A stretch of DNA of 64,000 bases from Eleginops maclovinus (GCF_036324505.1 NC_086350.1:17171532-17235531), one strand, 5' to 3'. Positions 39,441 to 55,599 are shown, numbered from the stretch's first letter. The notes: generated by a model not told the origin, from the sequence alone. Made by a program: numbers and translations.

Positions 39441-41271
39441 AGAGGTGTTAAAGAGCAGGATGGTGGGTGGGGAGGTCACCTCTGGAGAGACATTGTGATG
39501 GTGGATGTACAGTAAGTCTTACTGGATCATTTGGTTACTACTTAAGTTGGACAAGACATCCAATCTTTCTTTACTTCTGTTTCCTTTCATGTGCTGATGT
39601 TATTTAAAACAGATTATCAAACTCAATCACATTACTGTAATTATGGTTTTCAGCATTTTAATTAATCTCTTCTCTTTCTTTTTCTTGTTCCAAACCGTTT
39701 CTCACCTGTCCGGCACAAACAAACCTCTTTGGCAAACACTTGCAGTCTGAGGAGCAAAGATCACAGGGCTGCACACTTTAAAATTACACCTGCCAATAGG
39801 AAGGAGCTGTAAACACTATCTTAAACTTAGCACACACACGTTTGGACATACTATCTAACTGAAAATCAGAGCAACTGATACAGACACTGAGACCACACGC
39901 CAAACAGACTCCAGTCCAAGCTCTATCTCTGGGTGGAGCGAGTCCAGATTACATGGTCCCAGTATTATCTTATTGGTTTAACATTAAGCAAACTGTGGCA
40001 GCACACCAGACCCGCAGCTATTGGTTCCTCTTTGCGTTATCCTATTTTTATTTACTCTCTTTTCCTTCCGATATCTTGAATAGGGCTATTAAAGATGCAT
40101 CTTTCTTGTTTACAAGCGAACCAAGACAGGGTCTGCGTGTCTCTGTGAGTCCATGTGTGTTTAGGTACTTTTACCTAGGAGGTCAGATGGAATGGCAAAG
40201 AAAGAGAAAATCATGTTGAGGAAAAGGGATGTTTTTATGGTAATAATAATAATATATGCAATCAAACAAATTTCACTTAATTCACTCACAAAATATGTTT
40301 ATGTCAAAAAAAGTATAAACATATCCAGCCAGAGAGAATACTATAATTATGACTTGTTCTCTGTATAAAAATAAAACTGCCTTTCAAAAACAGATGTGCA
40401 CATTTTAACACAGTGAACAACAACAAACAAACAGTGGCTAAATGAATGGACTTTTTTTTGGACCATTAGTGGAGTAACTGTTCCCAGTGGGCAGCAGATG
40501 CAAGACAACCTCCTGACCATTCAACAATAGCTCCCAGGCCATGCTGTCCATCCATCTGTAATTGTCCAATACAGTAAAGAATCCCTGCAGGAAAACCAAC
40601 TGGCATTCTTCTGTTGTCCATTGTGAGGAAAGTATCACAGGGATGGATCATTAGGAAGACGATCCAACCTAATTCTCTGATCCCAAACTGAAAAAAAGGT
40701 CAGGAAGGGACTTTGATTGATCAGGGAACAAATAGGACCAGATTTTCCAGGCCTGCCTTTCTCTGCACCCACTAGAATCTGAATAGCTAACTTAGTTAAT
40801 TTCCACGGCATGTGGCTTCATTCCTGTCAAAGTCTGATGGAGTACCTGGCTTCAGTAGCTGGCTCGTAATGTCTTAGGGGTTCATACATGATACTGCTTC
40901 TGCTGGAGGTCTTCACTGCAGTCTCTAAGGTGAGTGAATGTGGACCCCCCAGTAGAGGTGAAAGCACATTACACATTCCTGTAGCTACAACAAGATTACA
41001 TATCACTACAGTGACACCAGACTTCTCTGGATCAAAGAGCTGACTTACAGAACTTACTATTATAATATATATATTGTCCCAAAAAATAAATCTTAACATG
41101 AAGTGATTTAAATTATTGTGTGTGCCATTGTAGCTCAGTGATCTATAGTTTATGAGTTGAAAGCTGTCACAGCATGATTAACAGTATGCTTTTGGGTATC
41201 AAACACTCTCAACATTTAATGCCTCCACAAGTTTTATTAGCTAACAACAGCTGAAAATATATTGAAGAAGC

Positions 41272-41313
41272 ACTCAGGTAGCACTTTCTTAATTAAGAAA
41301 GTGCTACCTGAGT
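41272..41313. repeat. Perfect 42-bp palindrome, no spacer
   Basis: Two 21-bp arms, 41272-41292 (ACTCAGGTAGCACTTTC then TTAA) and 41293-41313, are exact reverse complements with no spacer at all. Complementarity stops sharply beyond the arms. No flanking duplication is seen. Confidence 0.97.
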
Positions 41314-43305
41314 TAGAGGTGATCAACACGGTAAGCCAGAATTTACTTTCCCAACAGCTAACAGCCATGAAAAGGGACATAAATGTACAACATTATCTTA
41401 GATCAATTATTTAAACTTTATTCTAAATGTAAAATGGAAACGAAATGGTGTACCAACACTGAGTTATTAACCGTCCGTAAATAAAGTCACCCAAAAGACT
41501 TTAGGGTAGCATTCAAGCTAGCTATGGTGTTTCTAGTGATTACCATGCTCGCAAGTCAAGGCCATGAATCTCTGACACAAGCTTTTTGGATTGGTAGAGT
41601 TTTAGAACTGATGTACTTTAATGCAGAGGAATTAGCCTCAATATCTACCCTGTGTTTTCTTGACACTTATCAAGGAAAAAGAGAAGAAAAATGATCGGAA
41701 CTGGCAACAGACACATGTCATCAGTTAGCCAATGTGTTAACAGGGCTTATTCAGTGCAATTTAGAAGCTTTCAATTTGAGTTTTGAGGGACAGCTATTTT
41801 ACAAAAAACGTAATACTTTATGATTCACCTGAAGATCTGTTCTACCATTGACATATAGTTCTGCATGGTGCTAAAACCCAAGCCTGGACTCTGCTCGGTG
41901 AAGAGGAACAGAGGAGGGAGGGAAAAAGGGTTTCCTCCTTTATTGCCCATAAAGACACAAGAGTGGAGTCACTTGTGAGCAATAGTAAGCGCTCGGCACC
42001 TGCCGGGATGTTGACTTAAAATCTTTATCACCAATATCTAATCGCTCACGTTTTCCCCCTGATAAATGGGCTCATGTCGGAATTCTCCCCCTCTACCTCA
42101 AAGACATGCTAAACACAGGTGTGAGTATGTGGTGGTGTGTGTTCGACAGATAGAGAAGATATTTGAAGACCTGCGTATTTATTTACTTATGGTTGACGGG
42201 GTTAATGCTTAAGCAGGTGTAGGTGTGATATTGATGCCAGTGTGTTTTGCCTCAGGATTCCATATACCTGGAGGGACCATGAACCTGGACAAGACATAAA
42301 AAGAGATTGGGGTTGTTATCTAACAAACTGTCATTAATTGTGTGAAGAACAGACCTGCTGCCACACGCCAAAATTAACTGAAAACTCAACGCACATGCAC
42401 AAAAATTCAAAAAGAAAAAGGCTGTGTATGCTTATTATAGGGTGGATAATTAAATTGAATGAATGTGGTGAGGCACCCCTTTCTTTATCTTCTGTCTTTC
42501 TTACTTACAAGAAATGCTCCTTACATTCCTCCCAATGACTTACAAAGCAGAAAATAAATCCAGTGATGTTCAAAGCTGAAAGCAGGCTAAAGATTTCTTT
42601 AGATAAATAACAATGAAAGGTATTTTTCGGGTGCTCTGTGTGATGTGAGAGAACAAGATCTTACACACTTCAAAGTGTTTAGCGTTACACTCTTTGCTTC
42701 TGTTAATCCTGGGAGTCAAATGACAAGAGCTACCTCTCTTGTTCGCATGGGATGGCATGGGCCAAAAACTGCCTGCCACCAAAACACACGGAGGAGAAGA
42801 AGCAAAGTGCTTCCTGCCTGAGTCTAAATATTGACTGTGGGGTCCGCCACTTCTTCCAGTTACGCTTGACTACTATTCACTCAAGAACAGGGTGATTCAA
42901 GATGAAAGCATTGCATTTCAGGGAACACATTACAAAAGCACAAAATAGAAAATGCTGATTGTTGTTGCTAAGACTTGCTTTTCTGATGAATATCCAGTGC
43001 ATAAAGCGAACTGCTATAAGAACAAACATCAGCCATAACCTCAGCATTGATGTGCACCTCCATATGCAGGTACACACAACAGATTGGTCAGGTTTAAGGA
43101 GTGACAGTATTTGTGATGTGTTGTGTGTTGTACAATAGCAGAGAGGCAACAACATTTGGCCCAAGGACTCTAGGCTAAACATGAATGTGTTTGTGAGTTT
43201 GGGTGCACATGTAAAACGTGACTACTGTCAGTCGAACTAAAGTCTCACCACACCCCAAGGTACGTGTTATAATAGCCAAAATGCAATATGAACAGACTCA
43301 AACAC

Positions 43306-43484
<179 letters not shown>

Positions 43485-43627
43485 AGAGTAAAAAATGACA
43501 TAAACAGTGCTTATGTACTATGCTCCTGTAAGATATAAAATGTGTTTACTTGAGTATTTCAACAATAGTATGTTAGTATGTAACAGTATATAAACTATTC
43601 AATCACACCGGTAATTTTTCCGCAGAA

Positions 43628-43690
43628 TTTAAGTACTTTTACTTTTGATACTTTGAGTACATTTGCTTAAAATAGGATTTTGAATGCAAA
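43628..43690 (-). repeat. Decayed fish interspersed repeat (AAGTAAAAGTA family)
   Basis: On the minus strand it reads TGCATTCAAAATCC...AAATGTACTCAAAGTATCAAAAGTAAAAGTACTTAAAT, matching part of the same consensus as 6121-6216 and 46990-47165. Confidence 0.55.
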
Positions 43691-44765
43691 CATAACGAAA
43701 CTGGATTCTCATGTTATTGTTTCCCTGTAAACATAATGCATACAAATATTCTTGTGACTTATCTGTACATGCTAATGATGACCATTAATCTACTAAATGT
43801 CAATGTCAGGCGTGCCTACAACTACATTTACAGCTTTACAATGTTTGTGTGAAATCAGTCCTCAGTGGTTTTACAGCATTCTTTAATTGAGGCAATGCAG
43901 CGTAATTATCTTAACGACCCTTTCGCCTTAATAACTGTTCCAGAATGTGTTTGCTTGCTTATCTGTAAGTAATGCAATAAATGGTAATCTACAAATGAAA
44001 GTGAAGACACATTGTATATCTTTTGAGATAGCCCACCTACTGTGCAGGTGAGTACACACACCTCTCAAAATGGTCAGCAGATAGGAGCCGTCACTGAACA
44101 ATAGAAGCAGGGCTGAGGCCCAGACAGCCTGTGCTGCAACTGCAGGGGGATGCAGACAGATACTGAGAGCGTATGACCTGATAAAAAGAGAAAGGTGGTG
44201 AGAGAAGGAGAAAAGGAAGACCTCCTACCAGCAAGGCCACACAGGATCAGCCACATTTTATCAATGCATCTGACCCCCAGTCGGCTTCCGTTTGTGTTTG
44301 TTTGTTTTTTTGTTTGTTTACCACGGGGCTAGCGCATCCAAATCCCAGTGGTGGTGGTGAACTGGCACGCTGCTGTCTGTAAGAGCCTTGTCTGTTTTTA
44401 TTTATTTGACATACTGGGCAAATAGATTGTTCAGTCCCCTGGCATCAGTGAATATGGTTGAAATGGGATTACACAGTGACTTGTCTTTAGCTCTGTCTTT
44501 CACCCTTTTTTTTTTTTTGCCCTACTCTGGACCCAACCGTTCTCTTAGGCCTATAAAGCCATGCTGATGAGCCTGACTGGCCCTAGCTCTCGGGGCCAGT
44601 AATAATCTCTCTTTAGAAGGCTGAGAGGGTGAAGTGAGCCATAAGAACCCTCTCTGTCAGCTTTAACCGGCCAGCAGAAAGAAAAAGTCATAATTATAGT
44701 ACTCTCTCTGGCTGGATTTAAATAAAGCTTCCTGGCTGGGCCCCTATAGACACACACTCTCTCCT
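43691..44765. other. Noncoding, nothing specific
   Basis: AT-rich sequence. A small complex patch at 43850-43950 (TTTAATTGAGGCAATGCAGCGTAATTATC, read in two overlapping parts) could be a conserved element. No gene is seen. Confidence 0.5.
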
Positions 44766-44935
<170 letters not shown>

Positions 44936-45274
44936 CTTCAATAAAGAGGCACTAATCAATCAGGGGTTCCCCTGCCACGGCTTTATTGGAGCCTCTGTCT
45001 GAAAGAAGGACTGACAGCCCTCAACCTCCCAGTATTGTCAGACAAGACTGATTAGGCTTCTGACTGGCTACCTCAGCCACCAGCTAGAAAAGCATGGAGG
45101 TTAAAGGGTCTCCATTTAAAATCGACGAGCACTGAACAGTTCTGGACACCTGCTTTTTAAAGTGATGCTTGTCGCTGCAGTTCTATCCTCCTTTTTGTTA
45201 TTTGCTATTTAAGGGCAGTGCAGGGGAGAGGGACAGAGTTTTTTGAGAGGGTAAAAAAGGAGTGAGTGGGATGC

Positions 45275-45418
<144 letters not shown>

Positions 45419-46479
45419 CTTAAGTTTTGAAGGGGAACTTGGCTGTGGGCCAATGCTGGAACAAAGAGGGGACACTCTTTACATGCATAGCCAGACAGAG
45501 TAAACTGGCCAGCAGCGCTGCCAGCAAATACAAGGCTCAAAAACAGAGTTAGAGAGAACGGAAAGAAGGAGAACTAAACAGGAATATCAGTCACCTCTGT
45601 CAGCTTGTTCCATCTCTAAATCCTTCTTCACTTTTTGGATAAAATGATAAAATGTATTGGGTGGCATCCTAGGGAGTTAAATAGATCAACCTGCTTATAT
45701 TTCATTGTGTTTGTGTTCAATATGGAGCTGTGTGACCATGTGTAAACGAAAGATATCCCTTTGCAAACACCCATAGGATGAACAAATACAGGCAATTAGT
45801 GCAGCACAGCAACAGAAAGGAGAGGACAGGAGTGATTTGATTCATCACACCGGTTACTTAAATAAAAGTATAATTGTGTGTTCACAACTTTTACAGTACT
45901 TTAAAAATGTCAAACAAATATCATATGTCATAACATAGCCTACAACACACCTGAAAGTCCACATACACTTTTTAATTCTCACATGTCCTCCATTATTAGT
46001 TGTGTGCATTTTCGCTCTATATAAAACACAACAGCACTTGGATATAACGCTCATCACTATACTGTATCCTTAACCTGTGAATGCCCATGTATCAACTGAA
46101 CAATTCCTGACACTCCAGATGAATGATTTCTAAAGAGCAGCTTTTATTCCATCACTGTTATTTTTAAGAAGGAGGTGCAGTGGATTCCCTTTCTTTCCTT
46201 CTCTCCTTTTTTCCACTGAGATCAGCTTAAAGCTGTGCAACGACTTTGCCATTTAAAAAGGAGAGCCACTCCATCAATGAGGGACAATGGTATATTCTGA
46301 CAAAAAGTCTGAGGGCGTTACGCCACCCTGCCATCACCAGGTTCCTTTCCATACAGCCTCTGCCGGTGACTGGTAAATGCCACTTTCAATCTTTCTCCTT
46401 TCTTTCCTCTTTCCTTTTCACTCCTCCTATTCCTTGCCCTCAATGGGTGTGTTAAGTATTGTGCGTTGGGATGGGGGCG

Positions 46480-46690
46480 GTGAGTCAGTCAGGACCATTA
46501 AAAGCAGGCCGAGTCTTTGGCCAGATCAAAATAATTAACTGGAGAGGTCACAAGCTAATGAAATGAAATGTTGGGCTGAAAGGAGCCCCCAAATGGTGCG
46601 CACTAATCCTCCCTTTACCTTGTTTCAGGGAGGGGGCAGGACCCTGTAAGCCAGGCATCTCTGCTGATAATAGGTTGTGGGGTGCAGGGG
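46480..46690. promoter_or_regulatory. Candidate conserved noncoding element
   Basis: Clustered homeodomain-type words: ATAATTAACTGG (near 46531), GCTAATGAAATG (near 46553) and CACTAATCC (near 46600), in complex sequence with a preceding TGAGTCA AP-1 word (near 46481). No coding frame. Enhancer role is inference. Confidence 0.28.
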
Positions 46691-46989
46691 GACCTGGGAC
46701 CATAGATCTGGCTGTGTATGTATATGTGTGTTCATGTGAGTGTGTGTGAGAGAGAGAGCTGCAAATAGCATCCGTTTCAACAACTCGTTTGATCATTTTC
46801 TGTGTCACAAAAAAACATTTCCAAAAAACAAGTGAGACAGTTTCCAGAAGGGATTTTTTCTTTCAGTTGCTGTAATGCAAATCAGCTTTACATAATAGTG
46901 TGTCATTTAGGAGTACTGTGAAGCAATTTCCCAGTTTCAAGATATTGACACTTTTTTTTTTTAATCTCTTAAATATCTTAAGTTTTAGG

Positions 46990-47165
46990 GGAAAGGGAAT
47001 AATAAGTTAGGTAGCAAAACCACGCTGTTAGATAACTTGACTGAAAGTACTTTCAACATTGATATTACTGTCAAAATAATGTATTCTAGTACCAAACTAA
47101 ATGTACTGCATTATGCAGCATTATTATATTATACTGTATACCATAATATTGTTATTTGTGGTGCA
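46990..47165 (+). repeat. Decayed fish interspersed repeat (AAGTAAAAGTA family)
   Basis: The longest of the decayed copies. AGGTAGCAAAACCACGCTGT, ACTGAAAGTACTTTCAACATTG, TCTAGTACC, AAATGTACTGCATTATGCAGC and ATTATATTATACTGTATA appear in the consensus order, including the AT-rich 3' part after ATTATGCAG. Confidence 0.58.
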
Positions 47166-47620
47166 ATATCAGCATTTGTCTGTTTGGCATGTGAACAAAA
47201 AAGATATTATGGGGAAACACAATCTAAAATATGTATTTAAATAAATGTGTCCAACATCAAAGCTGAAATCAGACTAAACTTAACCATGGTTTTCAGTACC
47301 ACCTAAACTTGACAACTTCATCATGCATGTGCTCTCCTTTCAGTCACACAAAAACCTTTCATGACTAGAACAAGTGTACACCAAGCTTTTATGCCAAAAA
47401 GAAGGCACTTCCATTGTGTCATGCAGAGATATTCACAAGACATATACAAGAAAAATATCTAAGTGTGCTACTGTCTGTCTGAATCGAACAATAGAAGAAT
47501 GAAGCATGGGATCTGAAACTGAGGGCGATGTGTGTCAGAGGCTGATGAAGCTGTGGTGTGTCACTGTAAACAGGTTCTCCAGGGGCAGGCTGCAACCTGC
47601 TGAGGATCCTAGGACATGAC

Positions 47621-47764
<144 letters not shown>

Positions 47765-48071
47765 GAGTGAAAGAACTTGTTTGAGTAAAAATGAGAGCAG
47801 AAAAGTGGTTTCAAGGTTAAGGTTTGACCTACCACATGCAGACAAACAGTTATACACGTACGTACACACACTTACAACGTATTGGTGAGTGAAGGAATGC
47901 ACCTGATCAACAATAGTACAATAGTATGGGCGACAGCTATCTAAACAAACACACAAAGACAAAAGCACACGAACACAACACGCCCGCACATAACATGTCA
48001 AGACCGTTTTCTCTTTGATGAATGAACATCTCATGTCATCACACAAACAAACGCACACATACACACAAATA

Positions 48072-48072
<1 letters not shown>

Positions 48073-48109
<37 letters not shown>
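48073..48109 (+). repeat. (AC)n microsatellite, 37 bp
   Basis: Pure AC run. Confidence 0.95.
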
Positions 48110-48111
<2 letters not shown>

Positions 48112-48552
48112 GCTGTTCAGGACATTATGGGTCAGTTTTATAAATAATGTGAAAGGCGGTCTGTTAAACAGCAAATATAAAGTTTCTGACAATGACAGAA
48201 AGTAGTGGCAAGGCTTATAGTAAAAGTTACTTAACTGACAGCAAGACAAAGTATATTCAAGCAACTAGTGGATATAGCATTATGAATTATTAGCAATTAT
48301 GTTGTTTTACACTCAACCAAGCAATACCTGAGGAGGCCAATGACAAAATATGTTGGGATGCAGTTCCTATAATGGCCACAAGATGCTGGCTCAATGTGAC
48401 TGGTGGTTTCAAGGTGATTGGTCAAAACCTTTACTTGTCTTACTGATAAAATGTGTTGGTCACAACACTTTTTCTCTCTGTAGTGAATGTAATACAATGT
48501 ATGTTTTGGTGTTATTTATTATAATTGTTCTATTAACAGACTAATAAGCTGT

Positions 48553-48640
48553 GTTGGAGGAAGTAATCAAATGATTGCATAAAGTAAAAATAAGTACAAT
48601 TCCTTCCTACAAAATGTCACTTAAGTAAAAGCACCTCAAT
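48553..48640 (+). repeat. Decayed fish interspersed repeat, 5' part
   Basis: GTTGGAGGAAGTAATCAAAT...AAGTAAAAATAAGTAC...TCCTACAAAATGTCACTTAAGTAAAAG follows the start of the same family consensus (GTTGGAGGAAGTATTCAGAT). Confidence 0.58.
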
Positions 48641-49699
48641 CAGTATTTTTGTTTAATAATTATTTTTGGAATGTTTGGATTGGACTGTACCTCTCTTGTA
48701 AGTGGCCATTGATAAAAGTATCTTCAGGTGTGACAGGTATCTCTCCCAAACTGTCAAATGTTGTACAGTGATTTTTTTTTGCTTATCCCACCAGAGCTGC
48801 CCTGACCTCACTGCCCAGATGTGAGTGTCACACAAAAGGGAAAGTGTACCAGACCCTCAGGCTTAAAAATGTCCACAGAGAATAACTGCCATCATTAAGG
48901 CAACATCCATTGCTTATCTGATAAGTCAAGATATCTCTAATAATTAAAAGTGGTGGTTGAATTAATCAGAATATGAAATCTGAATGATAGATAATCACTG
49001 CACTCACTTTTCTGTGTCATCACAAGATGTCCTCACTCAATCCTAACTTGCGAACTAATCCTGCATTCTTCTTCTATCCCTCACTAACCTTTGACCATTA
49101 TCCATCATTGTGTGCCAATGTTTTAGAAGCAGCTTCAGTTTAAGGTCCAATAATTGTGTCCACCATCCTCTTTCCAATACCAAACCCTGGACATCAGCTG
49201 CAGCTCTGCTCCACCTTCCACATCAGCCCACACAAGAACAAAAAAACCTTTCCCTCTCGAGCACTGGACAAGCGAGCCCACTTCAGGCTGCAGTCTCTCT
49301 GAGCCATCATTTACAGTCATTAGGCAGGAATAAGCTCTGTATCACAGGAGTCCACCAGCATCCAGTTTAACCCAGCACAATTAGCACATCTGTTGGAGTA
49401 GAATTACCCTGTAAAATGAGAATGTGTTGGACAAAAGAGGCAGGAGAGTTGGAGTTGAAAAAAGAGGGTAAGTGTGAGGAAAAGGGGGAGAGGAAGAGAG
49501 GAGAAGTAAGGGAGGACAGGGAGAGATTAAAAATGTTTGAATTGGGTCCACGCTCACCCCATTCATCTGCTATTCTGTTCAAATCAGGGCTTTTGTTATG
49601 CCTGGCGTAAAGTAGTGTCAATCATCTCGACCCGGTTTTGTAGAATGGGGAAATTTATTATGAATTTGCTCCTGCAAATAATGAGGACTACCCCCTGCC

Positions 49700-49940
49700 T
49701 GCTCCCCCCCCCATATCAATGCTGCAGAATAGGCAATAGAGAGTGAAGTTAGCAATCTCAGGGCCACTCGCACTCTGGACCCACATCAAAGTGACAGAGA
49801 CGTCCAATCAGATTTGTCTTACAGGCATTACATGATGAATATGGTGCGGCCGCAGCACAAAAGCGCCTTTGTGTCTCCTCCTAGCAGAGACTATTCACAG
49901 CCCGCCACAGCCAGCCAGAGTGGAAGTAAATGGCCAAAAG
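49700..49940. promoter_or_regulatory. Candidate conserved noncoding element
   Basis: Complex sequence with CCAATCAGATTTG, CATTACATGATGAATATGG, a GCGGCCGC octamer (near 49847) and GCGCCTTTGTGTCTCC (SOX-like CTTTGTG). No coding frame of note. Function inferred. Confidence 0.25.
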
Positions 49941-50783
49941 GGCCCAGGCCAAAAAAAAGCACCCAAACTTGTGCAGCACAATGGCCCATGCAAATCACAG
50001 CCCCCTCCTTCTCCACCCTACCACACATCCCCACCTCTTCCATCCCTCCACCCTTCAGGCCTGAGCTCGGTTCCTCCTCTGCTGGGTCGTCTGAAGTTTA
50101 GGGCCTATTCACTCAGAGGTGTCAGTTAAAAGTGCTGAGCTGCACGCATTCAAACGTTCATTTGAAAAGAGAATGATTTCTGTTTTTTAGAAAGACAGGA
50201 GAAAAAATACGAGTGGAATGACTGACTTTTTTGTCAGAAAGTAAGAGTGACTTGGCGGCTGTGGGGAAGGCTTCTATTTAGTAACTCTTTTGCTGTGGGG
50301 AAGAGGATTTCCAGCACACTGGATGACATTTGCTTGCATTGAGAGAAATTATCAAATGAAATGTAATGGGCCGATTTTGGCACAAGGAAAGGACATATTT
50401 TTAGCTCTGGATATTCCTTTAGCACAGTATTAAATATTACACCTCAGTGCATGACCTTGATTTTAACTGCAGAACCTCCTAAGCAGATGTGCAGTGCAAT
50501 AGATAAAAAGTGTATGTACATCTCTGGAACATCTAGTGGGCGTCTTAAACATATCTATCAAGAATGTCCAGTTATAAACTCTACTACATCATAGTAGTAC
50601 TATATAACCATATGCACTGGTTTAAGTGTCAAATCCTGCTGTGCTCTTGCTGTGCTTATATTTTTAGGAAAAAGTAAAACTATTGCTGAATAAAGAAGTG
50701 AGGAAAAAAAGCTTAGGCAGCATCTGGAGCACCCCAAATTCAGCAGGTAGAGAAAAGATTAGAAGCTTTAAATCTAAAAGGAC

Positions 50784-50884
<101 letters not shown>

Positions 50885-51018
50885 CTGCAGTTACTGACCT
50901 GACTTCTTACAGGGCAAAAAGTGAATGGCAGCAGTAGTGATTAGTAGCAAATAGTCATGTTCATAGTACCTCTTGTATAGAGGAGCTTACTCAATCAGCT
51001 GCATGGGCCCCTCTGTCT

Positions 51019-53237
<2,219 letters not shown>

Positions 53238-53429
53238 CACACTTTCAGATGCAAAAATAAATAAAAAAGACCCCAAACATTGTTTCAGAAGTGCAGAAAA
53301 GTTCTGCTGTTCTGTCCACTTTATTTTGTACTTATGTCGACTCATATAATGTTGCCTCTTTCAGTTTTTGAATAAATTTTAAAATACTAAAGCTATAATA
53401 ACATCTTTAATCAGCCTCTCTTGTTCCCA

Positions 53430-53990
53430 ATTTTCCACTCCCACAGAGCACCAGGTGAAATTAAACTCGTTATTTTTCGTTCTGCCTCGCTGAATTTGGC
53501 ATCAGTGTTCAATTACAATGGTAGATCTCCTATAATTGGCATAATGAGGCGCAAAGGCTCACACAATAGCGCTCACAATGTGGTGTTGTGCTCCCCATTT
53601 TGCAGGAGACGGGCTTTTTGCTTGGGCTGTGTGCGCCATGAAAAACACAGTTGGGGATACAACTAGTCTACAACCCCAGGTTTTATTTAGATTGATCTCA
53701 ATAGGGCAATAATAATTTTGACCCCTCTTATTGTCTCGCTGACTTTCCCCAGGCCGTATTTCAAAGTGTCTATACCCTTTGAGAGGAGTGAATTGCAGCC
53801 CCTCTCCCCCCTCCCCTTTCACTACGCTCCAGGCGTTCTGGGCTATTATTGGGTAAGGGCAGAGGACGTAAAAAAAACAATGCAATGCATGAAACGTAAT
53901 ATTAATCTCCCCGTCCTGAATGCAGACAAAGCGCTGTAGAAGGTGCACGTCTACAACGGTTATTGAGTGCTCACTCAGCTGGGCAATTTT
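53430..53990. promoter_or_regulatory. Candidate ascl1b downstream enhancer (conserved-element-like)
   Basis: About 560 bp of dense, non-repetitive sequence 1.0 to 1.5 kb downstream of ascl1b. It carries CCTATAATTGGCATAATGAGGC, GCTCACAATGTGG, TTTATTTAGATTGATC, AATAATAATTTTGAC, CAATGCAATGCATG and a CAGCTG E-box (53976-53981). Homeodomain-, SOX- and bHLH-type words together are typical of neural enhancers. The 148-aa minus-strand open frame across it has no recognisable features. This is the best enhancer candidate in the window, but conservation cannot be tested here. Confidence 0.35.
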
Positions 53991-54167
53991 CCCCCGTGTG
54001 CCCATGCAAGTCGAGAAGGGTCATGCAGGGGCTTTGAATAGAGGAGAAGCTCCCTGGTTCGTTCAATTACCGCCACATACCCCACTCACACATTTGAGCA
54101 TTAATGTGTGCAAAATCAGCGGAAGAACCAAACCAATACAAAAGCATATAATATAAATAGATTCGTA

Positions 54168-54173
54168 TTTATT
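54168..54173 (-). terminator. Candidate poly(A) signal of ascl1b
   Basis: TTTATT on the plus strand is AATAAA on the minus strand. It is the best canonical signal I see downstream of the ascl1b stop, and would give a 3' UTR of about 0.8 kb. Confidence 0.45.
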
Positions 54174-54978
54174 TATAAAACTTGTTTTACACAAAATATA
54201 TCTGTTAAAATCAAATATTTACATTTTAGGCGTAAGGAAATGGAGAACAAGTGCATACATTGATAAAGGTCTCCTTACCACTTCTTATTTTTAAAAAAAT
54301 TTAAAAACTACAATCTGTCACAGGTAGTAGCCTTGATATTGCTGTCCAGTCACACAACTCAAACATGCCAACACACTGCCTCACTGACAGCTGGCTCTCA
54401 CAACACTGTCAGGGAAATTGGCAGTTGCTGTTGTTCAAGAACATTGTTTGTTTGACTCAGTTGTACAAAAATATGTCTTCATGATAAAACAATACGTTGT
54501 ATGATACACTTTTGCTATGAAAGAAACAATGTCCATCACTAGAAAAGTCTGTCATCTGTGTTGTGCCTTCCCACAGACGTGGCAGCTGAGGAAGGCAGTC
54601 CTGCTCTGATGTAACACTCATCAAAATAAGTCTCAGCAGAACTTGCTGTGTCACGTATTAATTGCACTTATTTAATTATAACACCAACAGTAATTTACTT
54701 CCACGCGCTGACGTGAAGTCCAAACTCCTTCCTTCTTGTGGGGACTTCAGGGCGACGGTTCATGCTCAGGGCTCCCTCTCTCACTCCCTTTCTCTCTCGC
54801 TGTCTTACTATTGCTTTCTCCTGCAGAAGCAACCCGTGTGAGCGAGGGAGAAAACAGATAACTTTCAAGCGCTGAGGGGACTGATCTGAAGCCATTACCA
54901 AGTCTATGTCAGCATTTCTGAAAGAAGTCAGCCGCTTTTACGCACAGACTCTGCTGTGTGTTTACAATGTTGTCTGCC

Positions 54979-55575
54979 TCAGTACCTGTCGAACCAGGTC
55001 GTAAAGTCCAACAGCTCCTGCTCTTCGGAGCTCAGAGGCTCATAGCTGCCTTCGTCTGATGAGTAGGTGGAGTGAGGCGACTCAGGTTCGGCGGAGTAGC
55101 TGTTGGAGATTGTCGGGGATGGCAACCCACACTGGAAAGCAGCCGATACAGCGTCATGTTCGTCCAGGAGTTGCTGCAAAGCTCTGATGTACTCCACCGC
55201 AGACCTCAGGGTCTCCACTTTGCTCATCTTCTTGTTGGCAGCGCCGTTTGGCACGTGTTGACGCAACGTCTGGAAGCCCATGTTGACTTGTTTGACCCGG
55301 TTTCTCTCTCTTTCGTTCCGCCGCGCCACAGCCACGGGTTGCTGTTGAGGGATGGAGTAGCCGAGGCCGTTGAAGCTCAGACGCCGCTTGCAGCGCAGGA
55401 GCTCCGGCGATTCGGAGCGCTGTCTCTTCAGCACCTTGGTTTTACTCTGGAAATCGGCATCATTGCCTGGGACAGCGCAGTCCTGGGCCGGGGCGTGCAG
55501 GCTCAGGCTTTGGTGCCTTTCAGTAAGTCCAAAGGAGAATGCAGTCTGCGTGGTGGTGATGGTTGTAGTTTCCAT
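54979..55575 (-). CDS. ascl1b: Achaete-scute bHLH transcription factor Ascl1b, 198 aa
   Basis: A proneural basic helix-loop-helix factor. From family knowledge it dimerises with E proteins (TCF3/4/12), binds CAGCTG-type E-boxes, and drives neuronal and neuroendocrine fate through Notch-ligand expression. The first ATG is at 55575-55573 ([10 protein letters not shown]); the frame is open further upstream but only with GTG. A conserved [16 protein letters not shown] block lies at 51-66. The basic region RRNERERNR (85-93), helix 1 from [15 protein letters not shown], the loop [13 protein letters not shown] and helix 2 [16 protein letters not shown] follow. The C-terminal signature is [37 protein letters not shown], rather than the RVKLVNxGFATLREHV of ASCL1/ascl1a, together with the FTTWFDRY end, points to the teleost ascl1b paralogue. 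Single uninterrupted coding exon; no defects. Confidence 0.95.
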   Translation of the reverse strand: METTTITTTQTAFSFGLTERHQSLSLHAPAQDCAVPGNDADFQSKTKVLKRQRSESPELLRCKRRLSFNGLGYSIPQQQPVAVARRNERERNRVKQVNMGFQTLRQHVPNGAANKKMSKVETLRSAVEYIRALQQLLDEHDAVSAAFQCGLPSPTISNSYSAEPESPHSTYSSDEGSYEPLSSEEQELLDFTTWFDRY

Positions 55576-55599
55576 CTCGCTGACAGTTGTCACAAGTGA

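Noticed and set aside
41125..41175. TAGCTCAGTGA, resembling a tRNA or SINE A-box
   Set aside because: No B-box (GGTTCGA-type) follows and no cloverleaf can be drawn.
53559..54005. 148-aa minus-strand open frame
   Set aside because: No domain or codon signature; the region looks like an enhancer rather than coding DNA.
55072..55599. 175-aa open frame antisense to ascl1b
   Set aside because: Shadow frame of a GC-rich coding exon; no independent features.
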